Source: an uncultured Candidatus Actinomarina sp. (lineage in GTDB: Bacteria; Actinomycetota; Acidimicrobiia; Actinomarinales; Actinomarinaceae). From it: 41,968 nucleotides of DNA. A program made the position numbers and the translations under genes. Of the stretch, positions 24,329 to 34,370 are shown piece after piece. The notes under the pieces were generated by a model. The model was not told the origin of the DNA, did no database searches, and worked only from the letters and a program-made list of their open reading frames with translations. The stretch spans positions 1-41,968 of the forward strand of contig CACFFJ010000003.1 in NCBI GenBank assembly GCA_902565645.1. The letters are read 5' to 3'. How positions within the stretch are numbered: the stretch's first letter is position 1; each line of letters opens with the position of its first letter.

Positions 24329-25249
24329 TTAATCAAAAAATTGTTCTGCTTTGTTTTCAATAAATTCTTTCCAAAATGAAAAATAATAAGATTTGTTTTC
24401 TTTTAAATTGTTCTTATTTAAATCAAAATAACTATTTAAATCATTTTCATTTAGATTGTCTAACTCAGACCACTCATTTAAAACATAACATGGTACCCCA
24501 ATAGATTCAAAATTTTTGATTAAATAATTATTTTTAACAATAGGTATTGTCCCAACTATTAATGATTCCCAAAATCTATGAGTATCAATTCCATTACCTT
24601 CAGGACACAAATTAAATTTATGCTTTGATACTTCAACTAAAAATTCTTGATGGCTAGAAAATCTTAGAAAGTTAATCAATTTATTCTTGCTTGATAATTC
24701 AAGAATATTATTTCGCTCTGGATTAGTTGTTGGATTAAACGCACATAAAACTAAGTTATTGTTAGATTTAGGTATTTGTTTATTCATAACTTTCTTAAAA
24801 TTACTCAATTTACCATTCATAAAATAACTTCTATTTTCTATGCCTATAGGAAGTGGGTAAATATTCTTATAATTTGTAAAGTCTAAATTAAGGTTTTGTG
24901 AAAATACTATAATTTCTCTATCTGCAAAATTTTCTGCGTGAATTTTATCAAATGAGTAGTCAGAATTGTGTATTAAAACTACTACTTTTTTGTTAATGTT
25001 TTTTAAGTCACTTTGAATAAATTGCTCCAAAAAATCAGTTTTAATAAAAACTTTATCGTTATCTTTAAGATCTCCCACCTTAAATGTTTTTATTTCATCC
25101 ATAACATGATCGGCATATTTTCTAAATGTATCTCCAGATACAAATGGAGTGCTTGAAATTCGAATAAATTTTCTAAAATTTAGAAAGTAAAAAGTCTTTA
25201 ACCTTTGCTTTATTCTCTTGATGATTCGTTTTAGAAGTTTACTAGACAT
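24329..25249 (-). CDS. exostosin-like glycosyltransferase
   Basis: The 306-residue protein contains LCPEGNGIDTHRFWESL (214-230) and GTIPIVKNNYL (233-243), the donor-site signature of exostosin/GT47-like transferases, with the preceding PLPIGIENRSYF segment also typical. It starts 19 bases inside the 3' end of the upstream glycosyltransferase gene, so the two are co-translated. Donor and acceptor sugars are unknown. Confidence 0.75.
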   Translation of the reverse strand: MSSKLLKRIIKRIKQRLKTFYFLNFRKFIRISSTPFVSGDTFRKYADHVMDEIKTFKVGDLKDNDKVFIKTDFLEQFIQSDLKNINKKVVVLIHNSDYSFDKIHAENFADREIIVFSQNLNLDFTNYKNIYPLPIGIENRSYFMNGKLSNFKKVMNKQIPKSNNNLVLCAFNPTTNPERNNILELSSKNKLINFLRFSSHQEFLVEVSKHKFNLCPEGNGIDTHRFWESLIVGTIPIVKNNYLIKNFESIGVPCYVLNEWSELDNLNENDLNSYFDLNKNNLKENKSYYFSFWKEFIENKAEQFFD

Positions 25250-26088
25250 TCGTATTTCTCTGGCAAGAATTTTTCTAACTCTTTACTGTGTATATGCAGG
25301 TTAGCTAAATCGTATTTTGCTTCTCCAATTTGCAAAAATGGTTTATTTTTAAACTTTACTTTTGGACCTTTTCTAAGCAAATATCTACCCACATATGAGC
25401 TTTCTTCAACTATATATTTAGAAAATTTTGCTTTATGCGCGCCACTTAAGTATTGCCCATAAGTTATGGAGTCAAAAATAATATTTTCACTACGTGACCT
25501 GGAAGGTATGCTAGGAAGTATATTAAACAAATGATTATTTTCTAGATAAACAATATTTAACAACATCATTTCATTTAATTTTTTTGACTTGTAGTATTTG
25601 TCTTCATAAAATTTAGGATTTTCCAAAATCTCATAAATTTTTATACAGATTTCCTCAAAGCATTCTATATTATTTGTAAAAGAGTAGCTAAAAATTAGAT
25701 CTATTTCATCAACTGTAGTTATATTAAACTTATTAGAATCAAAATAATTTATTAAATCCTTAAAAGGTTTGTATATCATTACATCTACATCAAAATGAAT
25801 AAAATTGTTTAATTTTAAAAACTTAGCAATATCTGACAAATAAAAAATTCTAAGCAATGAAGTTTCCCATAGTGGGTTTGTGCTATTCTCAAAATAATTC
25901 ATCTTCTTTACCTTTTTAGTAAGCTCTGACTCTAATTGGCTAAAGGTTAAACAATTTACATTTTCAAAATTATATTTAGTTTCTGTACATAAAATTACAT
26001 TTGCTTCATTATCAACTGATAGAACGCTGTTAATACTTGTAAGAGCATAGTCCGGAAGGTCTCCAGAATAGATATAAATGTAATTCAT
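25231..26088 (-). CDS. GT-A-type glycosyltransferase-like protein
   Basis: The 285-residue protein has a GT-A layout: an N-terminal nucleotide-binding strand (MNYIYIYSGDLPDYALTSI) and a DxD motif, Asp100-Val-Asp102, in NFIHFDVDVMIYKPF. The conserved aromatic and loop region SGAHKAKFSKYI lies further on. The family resembles GT8/GT32-like transferases. It is followed by the exostosin-like gene with a 19-base overlap. The substrate is unknown. Confidence 0.7.
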   Translation of the reverse strand: MNYIYIYSGDLPDYALTSINSVLSVDNEANVILCTETKYNFENVNCLTFSQLESELTKKVKKMNYFENSTNPLWETSLLRIFYLSDIAKFLKLNNFIHFDVDVMIYKPFKDLINYFDSNKFNITTVDEIDLIFSYSFTNNIECFEEICIKIYEILENPKFYEDKYYKSKKLNEMMLLNIVYLENNHLFNILPSIPSRSRSENIIFDSITYGQYLSGAHKAKFSKYIVEESSYVGRYLLRKGPKVKFKNKPFLQIGEAKYDLANLHIHSKELEKFLPEKYECLVNF

Positions 26089-26169
26089 TATTCAATATTA
26101 GTTATCTTTATTATAAATTTTTTAATGACAAACAATTATTGTATAAATTTTAAAAGAACTGAAACAAAC

Positions 26170-26886
26170 CTAGTCATACACATTATTTTTAATGTCGCTA
26201 CTACTCCAATGGTCAGAGTCTTTCTCGCCTCTACTAGTTCCTCTAAGGAGATGGTTATATTTATGTTTGAACCTAAAATAATTGTTGTAATCTATCCCAA
26301 ATATTCTATATTGAACATTTTCAGAAAGGTAAGACTTGTCGGTATTTTCATTTATTTCATCCCATTTTAATTTAAAACCTTCTTCCTCGGAAATTTTAAA
26401 AATTGCTTTTGCATAAGTCTTAACAGTAAGGCTATGGTGATCATTCTTAAACATGTCTTGATCAATACAAATTAAAATATTTTCAATGGTTTTTTCAAGA
26501 ACTCTATGCCCTTTATCAAAAATTAGTGCCCATTGAACAAACATATCTTTATTTTTTTCAGCTGTAATTATTGCGGTGTCATCATCTGTTAGCAAGTCAT
26601 CTAATCTTCCAGTTATCTCTGAGTCAATATCTAGATAGAGCCCTCCGTTAGTGTATAAAATAAAATATCTCCAAATATCTGCTTTTGCAACAATATTATT
26701 TATTCTAAAAAAAGCATCTTTAATTTCTTTTGGTGCATTTGAACTAATAAAATCATTCATTTGTTCATCTGTATAAATTATGTACTCATACTCACTATTT
26801 AATTTATACATTTTTTTTCTAAGTTTTTGAACCTTAATAGGCAAGTTTTGAGTTTTCCATGTTTGGTAAATTACTTTTGGAATCAT
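26170..26886 (-). CDS. GT32-family glycosyltransferase
   Basis: The 238-residue enzyme begins with IPKVIYQTWKT, the standard opening of GT32 (OCH1-like/capsular) transferases. It carries KADIWRYFILYTNGGLYLDI with the DxD Asp86-Ile-Asp88 directly after. The family transfers hexoses from nucleotide sugars in capsule and LPS synthesis. It reads leftward with the two glycosyltransferase genes below it, after an 81-bp gap. Confidence 0.88.
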   Translation of the reverse strand: MIPKVIYQTWKTQNLPIKVQKLRKKMYKLNSEYEYIIYTDEQMNDFISSNAPKEIKDAFFRINNIVAKADIWRYFILYTNGGLYLDIDSEITGRLDDLLTDDDTAIITAEKNKDMFVQWALIFDKGHRVLEKTIENILICIDQDMFKNDHHSLTVKTYAKAIFKISEEEGFKLKWDEINENTDKSYLSENVQYRIFGIDYNNYFRFKHKYNHLLRGTSRGEKDSDHWSSSDIKNNVYD

Positions 26887-27031
26887 ATATCTAATATTAA
26901 CAAACCATAAGTTCTTGTATTTGTGAACCTTTGATTTTTTAACGAAAAAAATTGATTTAAATATTAAAAATTTGTTTAAAAAAATTATTTATACTTATTT
27001 TCAATGCTTAAAAATTTATCCCCAATTATCT

Positions 27032-28855
27032 ATGAAAAATAGTACAAAAAATCTATTTGGTATTTTTCAAATAATTGGTTTAGTGGTTCTTGCTGTTTCT
27101 TTTTATGTTATGTACGCCTATTTGGGAAATTTATCTCAAAATTTTGTATATGAGTCAGACAAATTAATTAATTCAACTTGTAAAGAGCTATCAACTAATA
27201 ATATTTACTCACTACAAGAATCTTTCTTGATAAGTAAAATTTTTAATTTTTTCTGTAGTAATAACTTAAGCACAATTTTTATAACTCTTTTTTATTTTTT
27301 TAATCAGCTATATTTTATTCTTCTATTTTTAGCTGTTGTTCTAGTTAAGAACAATAAGGTGGTAAATCTAGTTTTTATAATTTTTAATATCAACTTTTTG
27401 ATACTGAGTTATTTTTTTTATGAACTAAATATTTACTTCCCTGAAGATCGTTTTTTTGGAGAAAATCCACTTGAGATAAAGTTTGATCTTGCAATTTTAT
27501 TGTTAATTCCAATGTATAAAAATAGGAATAACGAATTACTAACATTGCTTACGCTAGTGTTCTTTATTTTTGCTAAACCCTCTTTAGTAGGAATTTGCCT
27601 TTTAGTCTTACTCTTTAAATTAAAAGATACAAAATTAGGAGAAAATCCATATAAAAATATATATCTTTCACTTCCAATAATTCACGAAGTCCTGAGGTTT
27701 ATTTATTCATTGTCTCCTAAGCTTAACTATTTTTGGCTCTCACTAATTCACGATCCTTATTCCGGTCTCTCTAGATATCCCGACCTATGGTTAACATTAG
27801 CTCCACTAAAATGTAGATCAGAAAATTCTGAGCTTACTTTTTTATTTTCTGAAGGTACGAAAAATTGTGACAATTTTCTGGGAATTTATGACGCCTATAG
27901 CCCAATTTTATCTCAAATAAACCTTAAATTAAATTTATGGTTTACGATTATCACCATTGGATTTATTTTTACTTTAATTTATATATTGTTGTATCTTTAT
28001 TTGTTAAGAAAATTCCAAAATCAGGACATTATTGTGCTTATATTATTTTTAAGTCCAGCTGTAAATTTTTTGTTCTATACAGGAAATTTTGATGTTTTAA
28101 CAATGTTCTTAGCTTCAATATTAATTATTGACTATAAAAAATCTCCGTTATTTTACTCATTGCTTTTATTACTTATTTCACTAATTGAAATTCACAGCAT
28201 TGGGATAATAATTGGATTATTAATTTATGGTATTTTTTACAACGACAAGAAAATATCAACTATTAATTTTTTAAACTTAGCTACTTTTGCATACATTTTT
28301 TACTCAAGTGGTTACTTAATTAAGCTAAAAGATTTCTTTTTTAAACAAAATACTTTTGATTTAAACACTTACACCGCGAACCCCGGTGCAGCTTATGGAA
28401 TTTTAAATGACTTTTCATACTTAATAAATCTTGGAAATATAAATTCAATTCTTTTTATATTTGTTTTCTTTTCAGTAATCGCTTTAAGTTTTATTCCGTT
28501 TTTGAAATCCGATAAAAAATTATTACAATTTGAGAACATAAATTTATTTGAAAATAAATTAAGTCTTTATTGCTTAGGTATTTGGTATTTATTTAATATT
28601 ATTTTTACAAATCAATCATATAGAATTGCAAACTTTTTAATTCTTATTATTCTTTTAGCGTCTGAAACAAAGTTTTTATTCAAGATAATTTTTTTATTGT
28701 CGTTTTTGTTCACTCCTGCCAGTATAATTTTCTTCGATTTTTTCTTTTACATCCAAATATTACTTAATAGAACTGGCATATATATTATTTTTTATATCCT
28801 TTTGTTATTTTTTGTATATGAGATTAAAGACTGGTATCTAAAAAAAATTAATTAG
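27032..28855 (+). CDS. large polytopic membrane protein (GT-C or polymerase-like, unassigned)
   Basis: From the first in-frame ATG (27032) this protein is 607 residues; the frame stays open upstream to a TTG at 26972, which would add 20 residues. Neither start has a clear Shine-Dalgarno. It has a dozen or so transmembrane helices and one long soluble loop with cysteines (LAPLKCRSE through GTKNCDNF). This layout is reminiscent of GT-C glycosyltransferases or O-antigen polymerases, but no diagnostic motif is certain. Its last 8 bases overlap the convergent membrane-protein gene. Confidence 0.65.
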   Translation: MKNSTKNLFGIFQIIGLVVLAVSFYVMYAYLGNLSQNFVYESDKLINSTCKELSTNNIYSLQESFLISKIFNFFCSNNLSTIFITLFYFFNQLYFILLFLAVVLVKNNKVVNLVFIIFNINFLILSYFFYELNIYFPEDRFFGENPLEIKFDLAILLLIPMYKNRNNELLTLLTLVFFIFAKPSLVGICLLVLLFKLKDTKLGENPYKNIYLSLPIIHEVLRFIYSLSPKLNYFWLSLIHDPYSGLSRYPDLWLTLAPLKCRSENSELTFLFSEGTKNCDNFLGIYDAYSPILSQINLKLNLWFTIITIGFIFTLIYILLYLYLLRKFQNQDIIVLILFLSPAVNFLFYTGNFDVLTMFLASILIIDYKKSPLFYSLLLLLISLIEIHSIGIIIGLLIYGIFYNDKKISTINFLNLATFAYIFYSSGYLIKLKDFFFKQNTFDLNTYTANPGAAYGILNDFSYLINLGNINSILFIFVFFSVIALSFIPFLKSDKKLLQFENINLFENKLSLYCLGIWYLFNIIFTNQSYRIANFLILIILLASETKFLFKIIFLLSFLFTPASIIFFDFFFYIQILLNRTGIYIIFYILLLFFVYEIKDWYLKKIN

Positions 28856-30848
28856 ATTTTTCAAATAATAATATTTGGTCACCAATATTTGACCCGTTGG
28901 ATAAGGTATACATTTGACACAAATTCTCAACTAAAGTAGGGTTTCTCGAATAGGCGCTTAACTCTACTATTAAAAACTCTTTGGAAAATTTTCTTAGGTT
29001 ATTGCAATTTATATTATAAGCATCTTCTAATTGGTATACATCATCTGTACCAGTGATAAGTGTGGTAGATTTAATTCCAGTCTCAAATTCAACTATTTCT
29101 CCAATATAACCCCAATAACCAACTTTATTTCTATCTATATTTGATTCATTAATAAATGTGTTTATTTCACTTATAACAACTTTGTAATTCATTTGACTAG
29201 TAAAATTCAATGGTCGATTGATAAAAACATTCTCCTTTTGAGTGTTATTTATGCGTTCAAGTTCATGAAAAGGTGATGAAGAAATAATTAATGCACCAAT
29301 CGGAATTGATAATATAAAACTAAAAATAAAATTTGCCAAGTATTTTTTTGTTTTTACACTTTTTATATCTAACTCCAAATCACTATCTTTTAATAAATAA
29401 AATACATTTGCTAAAAGAGCTGCTGAAGAAATAGAAATAAATATCAAAAATATTTGCAACTGTCCGCTAGCGTATGAGCGGTTTAAATAATATGGCAAGC
29501 CTATTATTGAAAATAATGAAAAAGCTAACCCAATGTTTGAATTGTTAAAAATTATATTTTTATCAAGTTCAAATAAATCACTCTTTTTTAATAAATATAG
29601 ATGAATGAGAAATAAAGTAAATAGCAATGGTATCAAGTACATTGCTGGTCCAGGTATAGAAATTCTCTGTGCACCAAAACCACTACCAAAACGAAGAGCA
29701 AACCATGCAAGATAACTGAAATTTATTTTGTAATTAAAAATATTATAAATTATTGGCAACAACATAAAACCAATAGCTATAGCTGGAATAAAAATAGACG
29801 AAAATCTAATAACTCTTTTTAAGTTAAACTTATATATGTCAACTAAGTTAATAATTGATAGTGAATAAACAGTCACTAAAGTGGCAATAGCAAATTCAAA
29901 ATTATTCCAAATATTTAAACCTACAAGAATGCTTGTGATTACTAATTTCCAATTAAAAAAGTCGTCAGTTGGAAATAAGTTTTTTATTAAATTAACAAAA
30001 ATATATATCAATATTAATGAAGGAAAAACTCTTATCGGATATGCAGTAATTAAAGCTGCTATGGTACCCATTTCTCCACTTCTGCTTAGTACTGGTGGTG
30101 CAACTAATACAAAAGGCATTATCAATAAAATGGATGAAAAATAATCAAAATTAATATTTGTTTTTTTTATAATTCTAATACTTAAAAAAACAACAAATAA
30201 AGATGCTCCATACATTGTATATAAAATAAAGTCTATAATCTTATCGAGTTCATTTGAATGAGATATTTTGCTTAATAATGTATATAGACTTTGATACTGA
30301 GGAATGAAATCAACAAATAATATATTTCCATTTTTTATGGACATAATCTCATTAAAAATAAAATTTGAATGGTAATGGTCTATTAAAGTAGTGCTGTCTT
30401 GCCAAAATGAAGTAAGTAAAGAAGATATTAAATATAAAGAAACAATAAATCTAATTACTAAAAAAATTAGTTTTTTAGAACAAAGCAAATCATAAATTAT
30501 TAACGAAATTAAAAAAGTAACAATCAAAACCGGCTTTCCGAAACCCGCCCACAATGATTCTTCAAATTTTAAGAGAGCATACTCAAATGTTGATATTGAT
30601 TTGTATATTGTATAGATTAGAAATATAAGCATGCCAAATTTAAGCTCAGGATTAAATTTTTTACTATAAAAAAGTAGAAGAGATCCAACAAAAGTAATAA
30701 TCCCTATAGAAAGAATTAATAAGTAATCAAAATTTTCTGAATTACTTTCATATCTTTCAAAGGCTATAAAAATGAAAATTAAAGTAAAAAATGAGAAAAA
30801 ATATAAAAATACATTGACTATTTTGTTATTAAAATTATACATTTTCAT
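28848..30848 (-). CDS. large polytopic membrane protein with C-terminal soluble domain
   Basis: The 666-residue protein has about 12-14 transmembrane helices (residues 10-500) and a C-terminal soluble domain of about 130 residues that contains GYWGYIGEIVEFETGIKST. This arrangement suits a polyprenyl-phosphate-sugar glycosyltransferase of the GT-C type with an outside domain, but I do not recognise the family. It is convergent with the 627-frame membrane protein, overlapping it by 8 bases. Confidence 0.65.
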   Translation of the reverse strand: MKMYNFNNKIVNVFLYFFSFFTLIFIFIAFERYESNSENFDYLLILSIGIITFVGSLLLFYSKKFNPELKFGMLIFLIYTIYKSISTFEYALLKFEESLWAGFGKPVLIVTFLISLIIYDLLCSKKLIFLVIRFIVSLYLISSLLTSFWQDSTTLIDHYHSNFIFNEIMSIKNGNILFVDFIPQYQSLYTLLSKISHSNELDKIIDFILYTMYGASLFVVFLSIRIIKKTNINFDYFSSILLIMPFVLVAPPVLSRSGEMGTIAALITAYPIRVFPSLILIYIFVNLIKNLFPTDDFFNWKLVITSILVGLNIWNNFEFAIATLVTVYSLSIINLVDIYKFNLKRVIRFSSIFIPAIAIGFMLLPIIYNIFNYKINFSYLAWFALRFGSGFGAQRISIPGPAMYLIPLLFTLFLIHLYLLKKSDLFELDKNIIFNNSNIGLAFSLFSIIGLPYYLNRSYASGQLQIFLIFISISSAALLANVFYLLKDSDLELDIKSVKTKKYLANFIFSFILSIPIGALIISSSPFHELERINNTQKENVFINRPLNFTSQMNYKVVISEINTFINESNIDRNKVGYWGYIGEIVEFETGIKSTTLITGTDDVYQLEDAYNINCNNLRKFSKEFLIVELSAYSRNPTLVENLCQMYTLSNGSNIGDQILLFEKSN

Positions 30849-30945
30849 TATTGTATTAAGTAGTTCTGGAAAATTTTAACTGTATTTATAAAAAAGAGGT
30901 TGTTAAATTTTGAACTTTTATATTTAAAAATTTGAATTTCCTCTC

Positions 30946-31890
30946 TTAATCAAAGTTAATCCGTTTTATAATTTGGAGTTTTAAATCATTATTAACTTTA
31001 TTGTTGATATTAACAACATATTCACCAATAAGGCCCAAGCTAAAAAGTATTATGCTAAAAAATAAAAACCCTAAATATATATAAAAATCATATTCTAAAA
31101 ATTTTAAATTTACTATCTGTATAATCTCTAAAAATTTTAATAAAAAAATTATGCTTGAACAAAATAATGACAAACCTCCTAGGTAAAGTATGTACCTGAC
31201 AGGCTTATATGCCATCATTAAAAATGCATTTATAGCTTGGTCAATTAAGTCTTTAAATGAATTCTTAGATTTTCCAAATTTTCTTTTATTCCATGTATAC
31301 CTTAGCTCGGCTTTTGGATAATTAACTTGAGCAACTATTCCTCTTATATAAGGTGAAATATGATCACTATTTGTGATGATTTTATGAACTTTTTTTGTTA
31401 TCATCATAAATTCTCCAGCACCAACGGGGACTTTGTGTTCAGAAAAAATATTCATCAACTTATAGAAGATTTTTCTCAGAAATTTTAACAAAAGATTTTC
31501 GATTCGAGTATCTCTGATGCCTAAGACAATTTCATTGCCGCTATTTATTAAGTTAATCATTTCAGGGATCAGTTGAGGGGGGTCTTGTAAGTCAACAGGT
31601 AAAAATATAAGTACATAATCTCCTGTTGCGTATTGAAGAGCATTAAAGTTGTTTAAAAATGGACCTACATTATGAGAGTTTATCAAAACTTTAATATTTT
31701 TATCTTCTGTGCAGATTCCACTTAATATATCAATGGTTGAATCTGTTGATGAATTATCACTAAAAATATGCTCATAATCATACCCGTCTAAATTATCAAA
31801 TATTTCTTTTACTTGTATGTAGCAGTCTTTGACTGACTCCTCTTCGTTGAAACAAGGAGTTATTACCGAAACTAGTTTATTTTTACTCAT
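30946..31890 (-). CDS. GT2 glycosyltransferase with C-terminal membrane anchor (ArnC/DPM-like)
   Basis: The 314-residue protein has the GT2 fold: VSVITPCFNEEESV (7-20), FSDNSSTDST (43-52), and LPVDLQDPPQLIPEM (98-112) carrying the donor/metal Asp motif. Two C-terminal transmembrane helices follow (about 233-255 and 270-292). Such enzymes move sugars onto undecaprenyl phosphate. It overlaps the rfbG gene by 8 bases, so the CDP-sugar made by rfbF and rfbG may be its donor or be attached nearby. Confidence 0.9.
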   Translation of the reverse strand: MSKNKLVSVITPCFNEEESVKDCYIQVKEIFDNLDGYDYEHIFSDNSSTDSTIDILSGICTEDKNIKVLINSHNVGPFLNNFNALQYATGDYVLIFLPVDLQDPPQLIPEMINLINSGNEIVLGIRDTRIENLLLKFLRKIFYKLMNIFSEHKVPVGAGEFMMITKKVHKIITNSDHISPYIRGIVAQVNYPKAELRYTWNKRKFGKSKNSFKDLIDQAINAFLMMAYKPVRYILYLGGLSLFCSSIIFLLKFLEIIQIVNLKFLEYDFYIYLGFLFFSIILFSLGLIGEYVVNINNKVNNDLKLQIIKRINFD

Positions 31891-32932
31891 TTAATTCACC
31901 TATGTACTCTTCTACCGTTTTGGTGCTGAAAATAATATCTGAATTATCTTTATAGTGCTTTTCCCATTCAAATATTTTTATTAAAGATTTTTCAACATCA
32001 TATATAGTTTCCCAGTTTAAAATTTCTTTTGCTTTTGTTGAGTCAATACTAAGTGTTTTTACCTCTTTTAAATCGGTTTCTTCAAAAATAACGTTTAATT
32101 TTTGACTAGCTACAGATTCAAATGTATTGATTAAATACTGTACACTGTATTTATTATTACTTTTGGAATTTAAATTAAATACTTCACATAACTTTTTCTG
32201 ACTACAGTACTCTCCAGCATATAAGTAGCCAGTTAGTGAATCTAAGATATAGGTCCATGGTCTTATAGATTTAGGGTTTCTAATTTGCAATTCTTTATTT
32301 TCAAATAAAGATTCTAATATATCAGTCATAAGCCTATTTTTTGCTCTGTCTCCACCGCCAATTACATTCCCCGATCTTAAAGTTGCAAGGTTTAGGGTTT
32401 TTCTTTTTTCCGTATTTATAAAAGCATTTATGATGTTTTCAGCACCAACCTTGCTAGAGCTATAATATTCATAGCCTAGTAAATTTTCTTCTTCAGTATT
32501 TTCAAGCTCTGGAAATTGATAAACCTTATCAGTAGTTGCGACTACTAATGTATCTACTGATTCATTATTATTCACAGATTTTAAAACTTTATATGTACCA
32601 ATCATATTTGTCTCTAGTGTTTTTAAGGGAAAATCTTTGGCTTCGAAAACTAAACTTTGAGCTGCTAAGTGAAAAACAATATCTGGATTAACTTTATTAA
32701 TAACCTCTGAAAGTTCATCTATAGAAATATTATTTATATCAATAAGTAATTGGTCTTCTAGGATTTTGTTTACACTTGCCATTTTGTATATGCCTTCATA
32801 CTCTTTGTCTGAAAGTCCATAAACTGAGGCGCCTAAACAATTGAGATATATAGACAACCAAGACCCTTTAAATCCTGTATTGCCTGTAATTAGAATCTTT
32901 TTTCCAGAGTAAAAATTCAAATTTTTATTCAT
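31883..32932 (-). CDS. rfbG: CDP-glucose 4,6-dehydratase
   Basis: The 349-residue short-chain dehydratase converts CDP-glucose to CDP-4-keto-6-deoxyglucose. Evidence is the NAD loop TGNTGFKGSWL (16-26), the FHLAAQSLVFEA segment (87-98), TTDKVYQ (133-139), the catalytic Tyr157-x3-Lys161 in EYYSSSKVGAE, and the RPWTYILDSL motif, all typical of RfbG. It overlaps rfbF by 4 bases, which confirms the pathway. Confidence 0.94.
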   Translation of the reverse strand: MNKNLNFYSGKKILITGNTGFKGSWLSIYLNCLGASVYGLSDKEYEGIYKMASVNKILEDQLLIDINNISIDELSEVINKVNPDIVFHLAAQSLVFEAKDFPLKTLETNMIGTYKVLKSVNNNESVDTLVVATTDKVYQFPELENTEEENLLGYEYYSSSKVGAENIINAFINTEKRKTLNLATLRSGNVIGGGDRAKNRLMTDILESLFENKELQIRNPKSIRPWTYILDSLTGYLYAGEYCSQKKLCEVFNLNSKSNNKYSVQYLINTFESVASQKLNVIFEETDLKEVKTLSIDSTKAKEILNWETIYDVEKSLIKIFEWEKHYKDNSDIIFSTKTVEEYIGELNE

Positions 32933-33669
32933 TTGAAAAGCTCTTTCTTTTCTATTAGATCATTTTCTAATATTTCAAGCTCCCTGATTGTGTCAACACA
33001 TTGCCAATATCCTTCATGTTTGTAAGCACTTAGTTGCTTGTCGTTCACTAAGTTTTTTAAAGGTTCCTGTTCCATAGGTTCATCTTTTTTTAAATAATTA
33101 ATGATCTTATTGCTCATAACAAAAAAACCTCCGTTTATCCATTGTGGCTTTAAATCACTTTTCTCTTGCATTAAAGTTACATGATTATCTTCTATTTCTA
33201 AATTTCCAAACCTGGGTGGTGGGTTAACTGCTGTTAGAGTAGCAATTGTATCTTGTCTAAAATGAAACTCTTTTAATTTGTCTAAATTTACATTGGAGAT
33301 ACCGTCTCCATACGTTAAAAAAAAGTTATCTAATTCAAAAGTATTTAAAGCAATTTTTAGCCTGCCACCAGTTAAAGTTTCTTCACCCGTATCTAGCAAA
33401 TTAATTGTTGAATTGTTATTATTTGTAAATTGATTTGCTTCAAGTTTTTTATACACATCATTATTTTCAAAATATTCATTAAACGATTCTTTCTTGTAGC
33501 CTGTTAAAACAATAAAATTGTTTACTCCATAATTTTCATAGTGATTAATTATGTGAACAACCAAAGGTAGGTTGTTTGCTTGAATCATCGGTTTTGGTAT
33601 AAATCTAGTTTGTTCTAAGAATCTAGTTCCTTTTCCACCAGCAAAAATTACCGCAGTATTGATTTCCAT
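32929..33669 (-). CDS. rfbF: glucose-1-phosphate cytidylyltransferase
   Basis: The 246-residue nucleotidyltransferase makes CDP-glucose from CTP and glucose-1-phosphate. The N-terminal pyrophosphorylase motif is FAGGKGTRFLEQTRFIPKPM (9-28). LTYGDGISNV (137-146) holds the metal-binding Asp, and WQCVDTIRELEIL near the end is the RfbF-type closing motif. It is first in the leftward rfbF-rfbG-GT2 operon. An 80-bp spacer separates it from the divergent transketolase-like genes. Confidence 0.94.
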   Translation of the reverse strand: MEINTAVIFAGGKGTRFLEQTRFIPKPMIQANNLPLVVHIINHYENYGVNNFIVLTGYKKESFNEYFENNDVYKKLEANQFTNNNNSTINLLDTGEETLTGGRLKIALNTFELDNFFLTYGDGISNVNLDKLKEFHFRQDTIATLTAVNPPPRFGNLEIEDNHVTLMQEKSDLKPQWINGGFFVMSNKIINYLKKDEPMEQEPLKNLVNDKQLSAYKHEGYWQCVDTIRELEILENDLIEKKELFK

Positions 33670-33749
33670 AAAAGAATTTTAACTTCTTTGTAGACAATTA
33701 AAGTACTTTATTAGTGAAAAAATAATTTAATTGTCTAAAATGATAGTTC

Positions 33750-34370
33750 ATGGACAAAAATCTTCATAAAAGACTTCTTGAAGTTTGTTTTAAAAATAAA
33801 TTACACCACCTGGGAAGCTACTTCACAAGTGTTGATATAATTGATAAAATTTATAATGAAAAAAAATCAGATGAGATTTTTATACTGTCTTGCGGCCACT
33901 CTGTAGTTGCGCTTTATGTTGTAATAGAAAAATATCTCGGCCATGATGCAGAACTATTATTAAGTAAGTTTGGTGAACACCCTAAAAGATCAGAAGAACA
34001 TGACATACATTGCTCAACTGGAAGCTTAGGAATGGGCATAACAGTTGCGACTGGAAGGGCAATGGCAAATCCTAATAAAAATTATTACTGCTTAATTTCA
34101 GATGGAGAGTGTGCAGAAGGGTCTGTTTGGGAAGCCCTTTCATTTATAAATGAGCACAAAATTGATAATTTAAATATCTATGTAAATGCTAACGGTTGGG
34201 CTGCTTATAAAAAAGTCGACTTAAATAATTTAGAAAATAGGTTAAAAGCTTTTTACCCAAAAATTAATTTTATTAAAACAAATTCAGATATTTATGGACT
34301 GAAAGATCAAAGCGCTCATTACTCCAATTTCTCTGAAGAACAATTTAATGAGGCTATTAAGGGTTTATGA
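33750..34370 (+). CDS. transketolase-like TPP enzyme, N-terminal (PP-domain) subunit, short form
   Basis: The 206-residue protein carries the transketolase PP domain: HHLGSYFTSVDII (19-31), a CGHSVVALY strand, GSLGMGITVATGRA, and the TPP/metal motif SDGECAEGSVWEAL followed by NIYVNANGWAAY. Typical split transketolase N-subunits have about 270-280 residues, so this one is short. Its stop overlaps the start of the partner subunit by 4 bases. It should transfer a two-carbon ketol unit, possibly onto the keto-sugar from the neighbouring CDP pathway; that link is inferred. Confidence 0.87.
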   Translation: MDKNLHKRLLEVCFKNKLHHLGSYFTSVDIIDKIYNEKKSDEIFILSCGHSVVALYVVIEKYLGHDAELLLSKFGEHPKRSEEHDIHCSTGSLGMGITVATGRAMANPNKNYYCLISDGECAEGSVWEALSFINEHKIDNLNIYVNANGWAAYKKVDLNNLENRLKAFYPKINFIKTNSDIYGLKDQSAHYSNFSEEQFNEAIKGL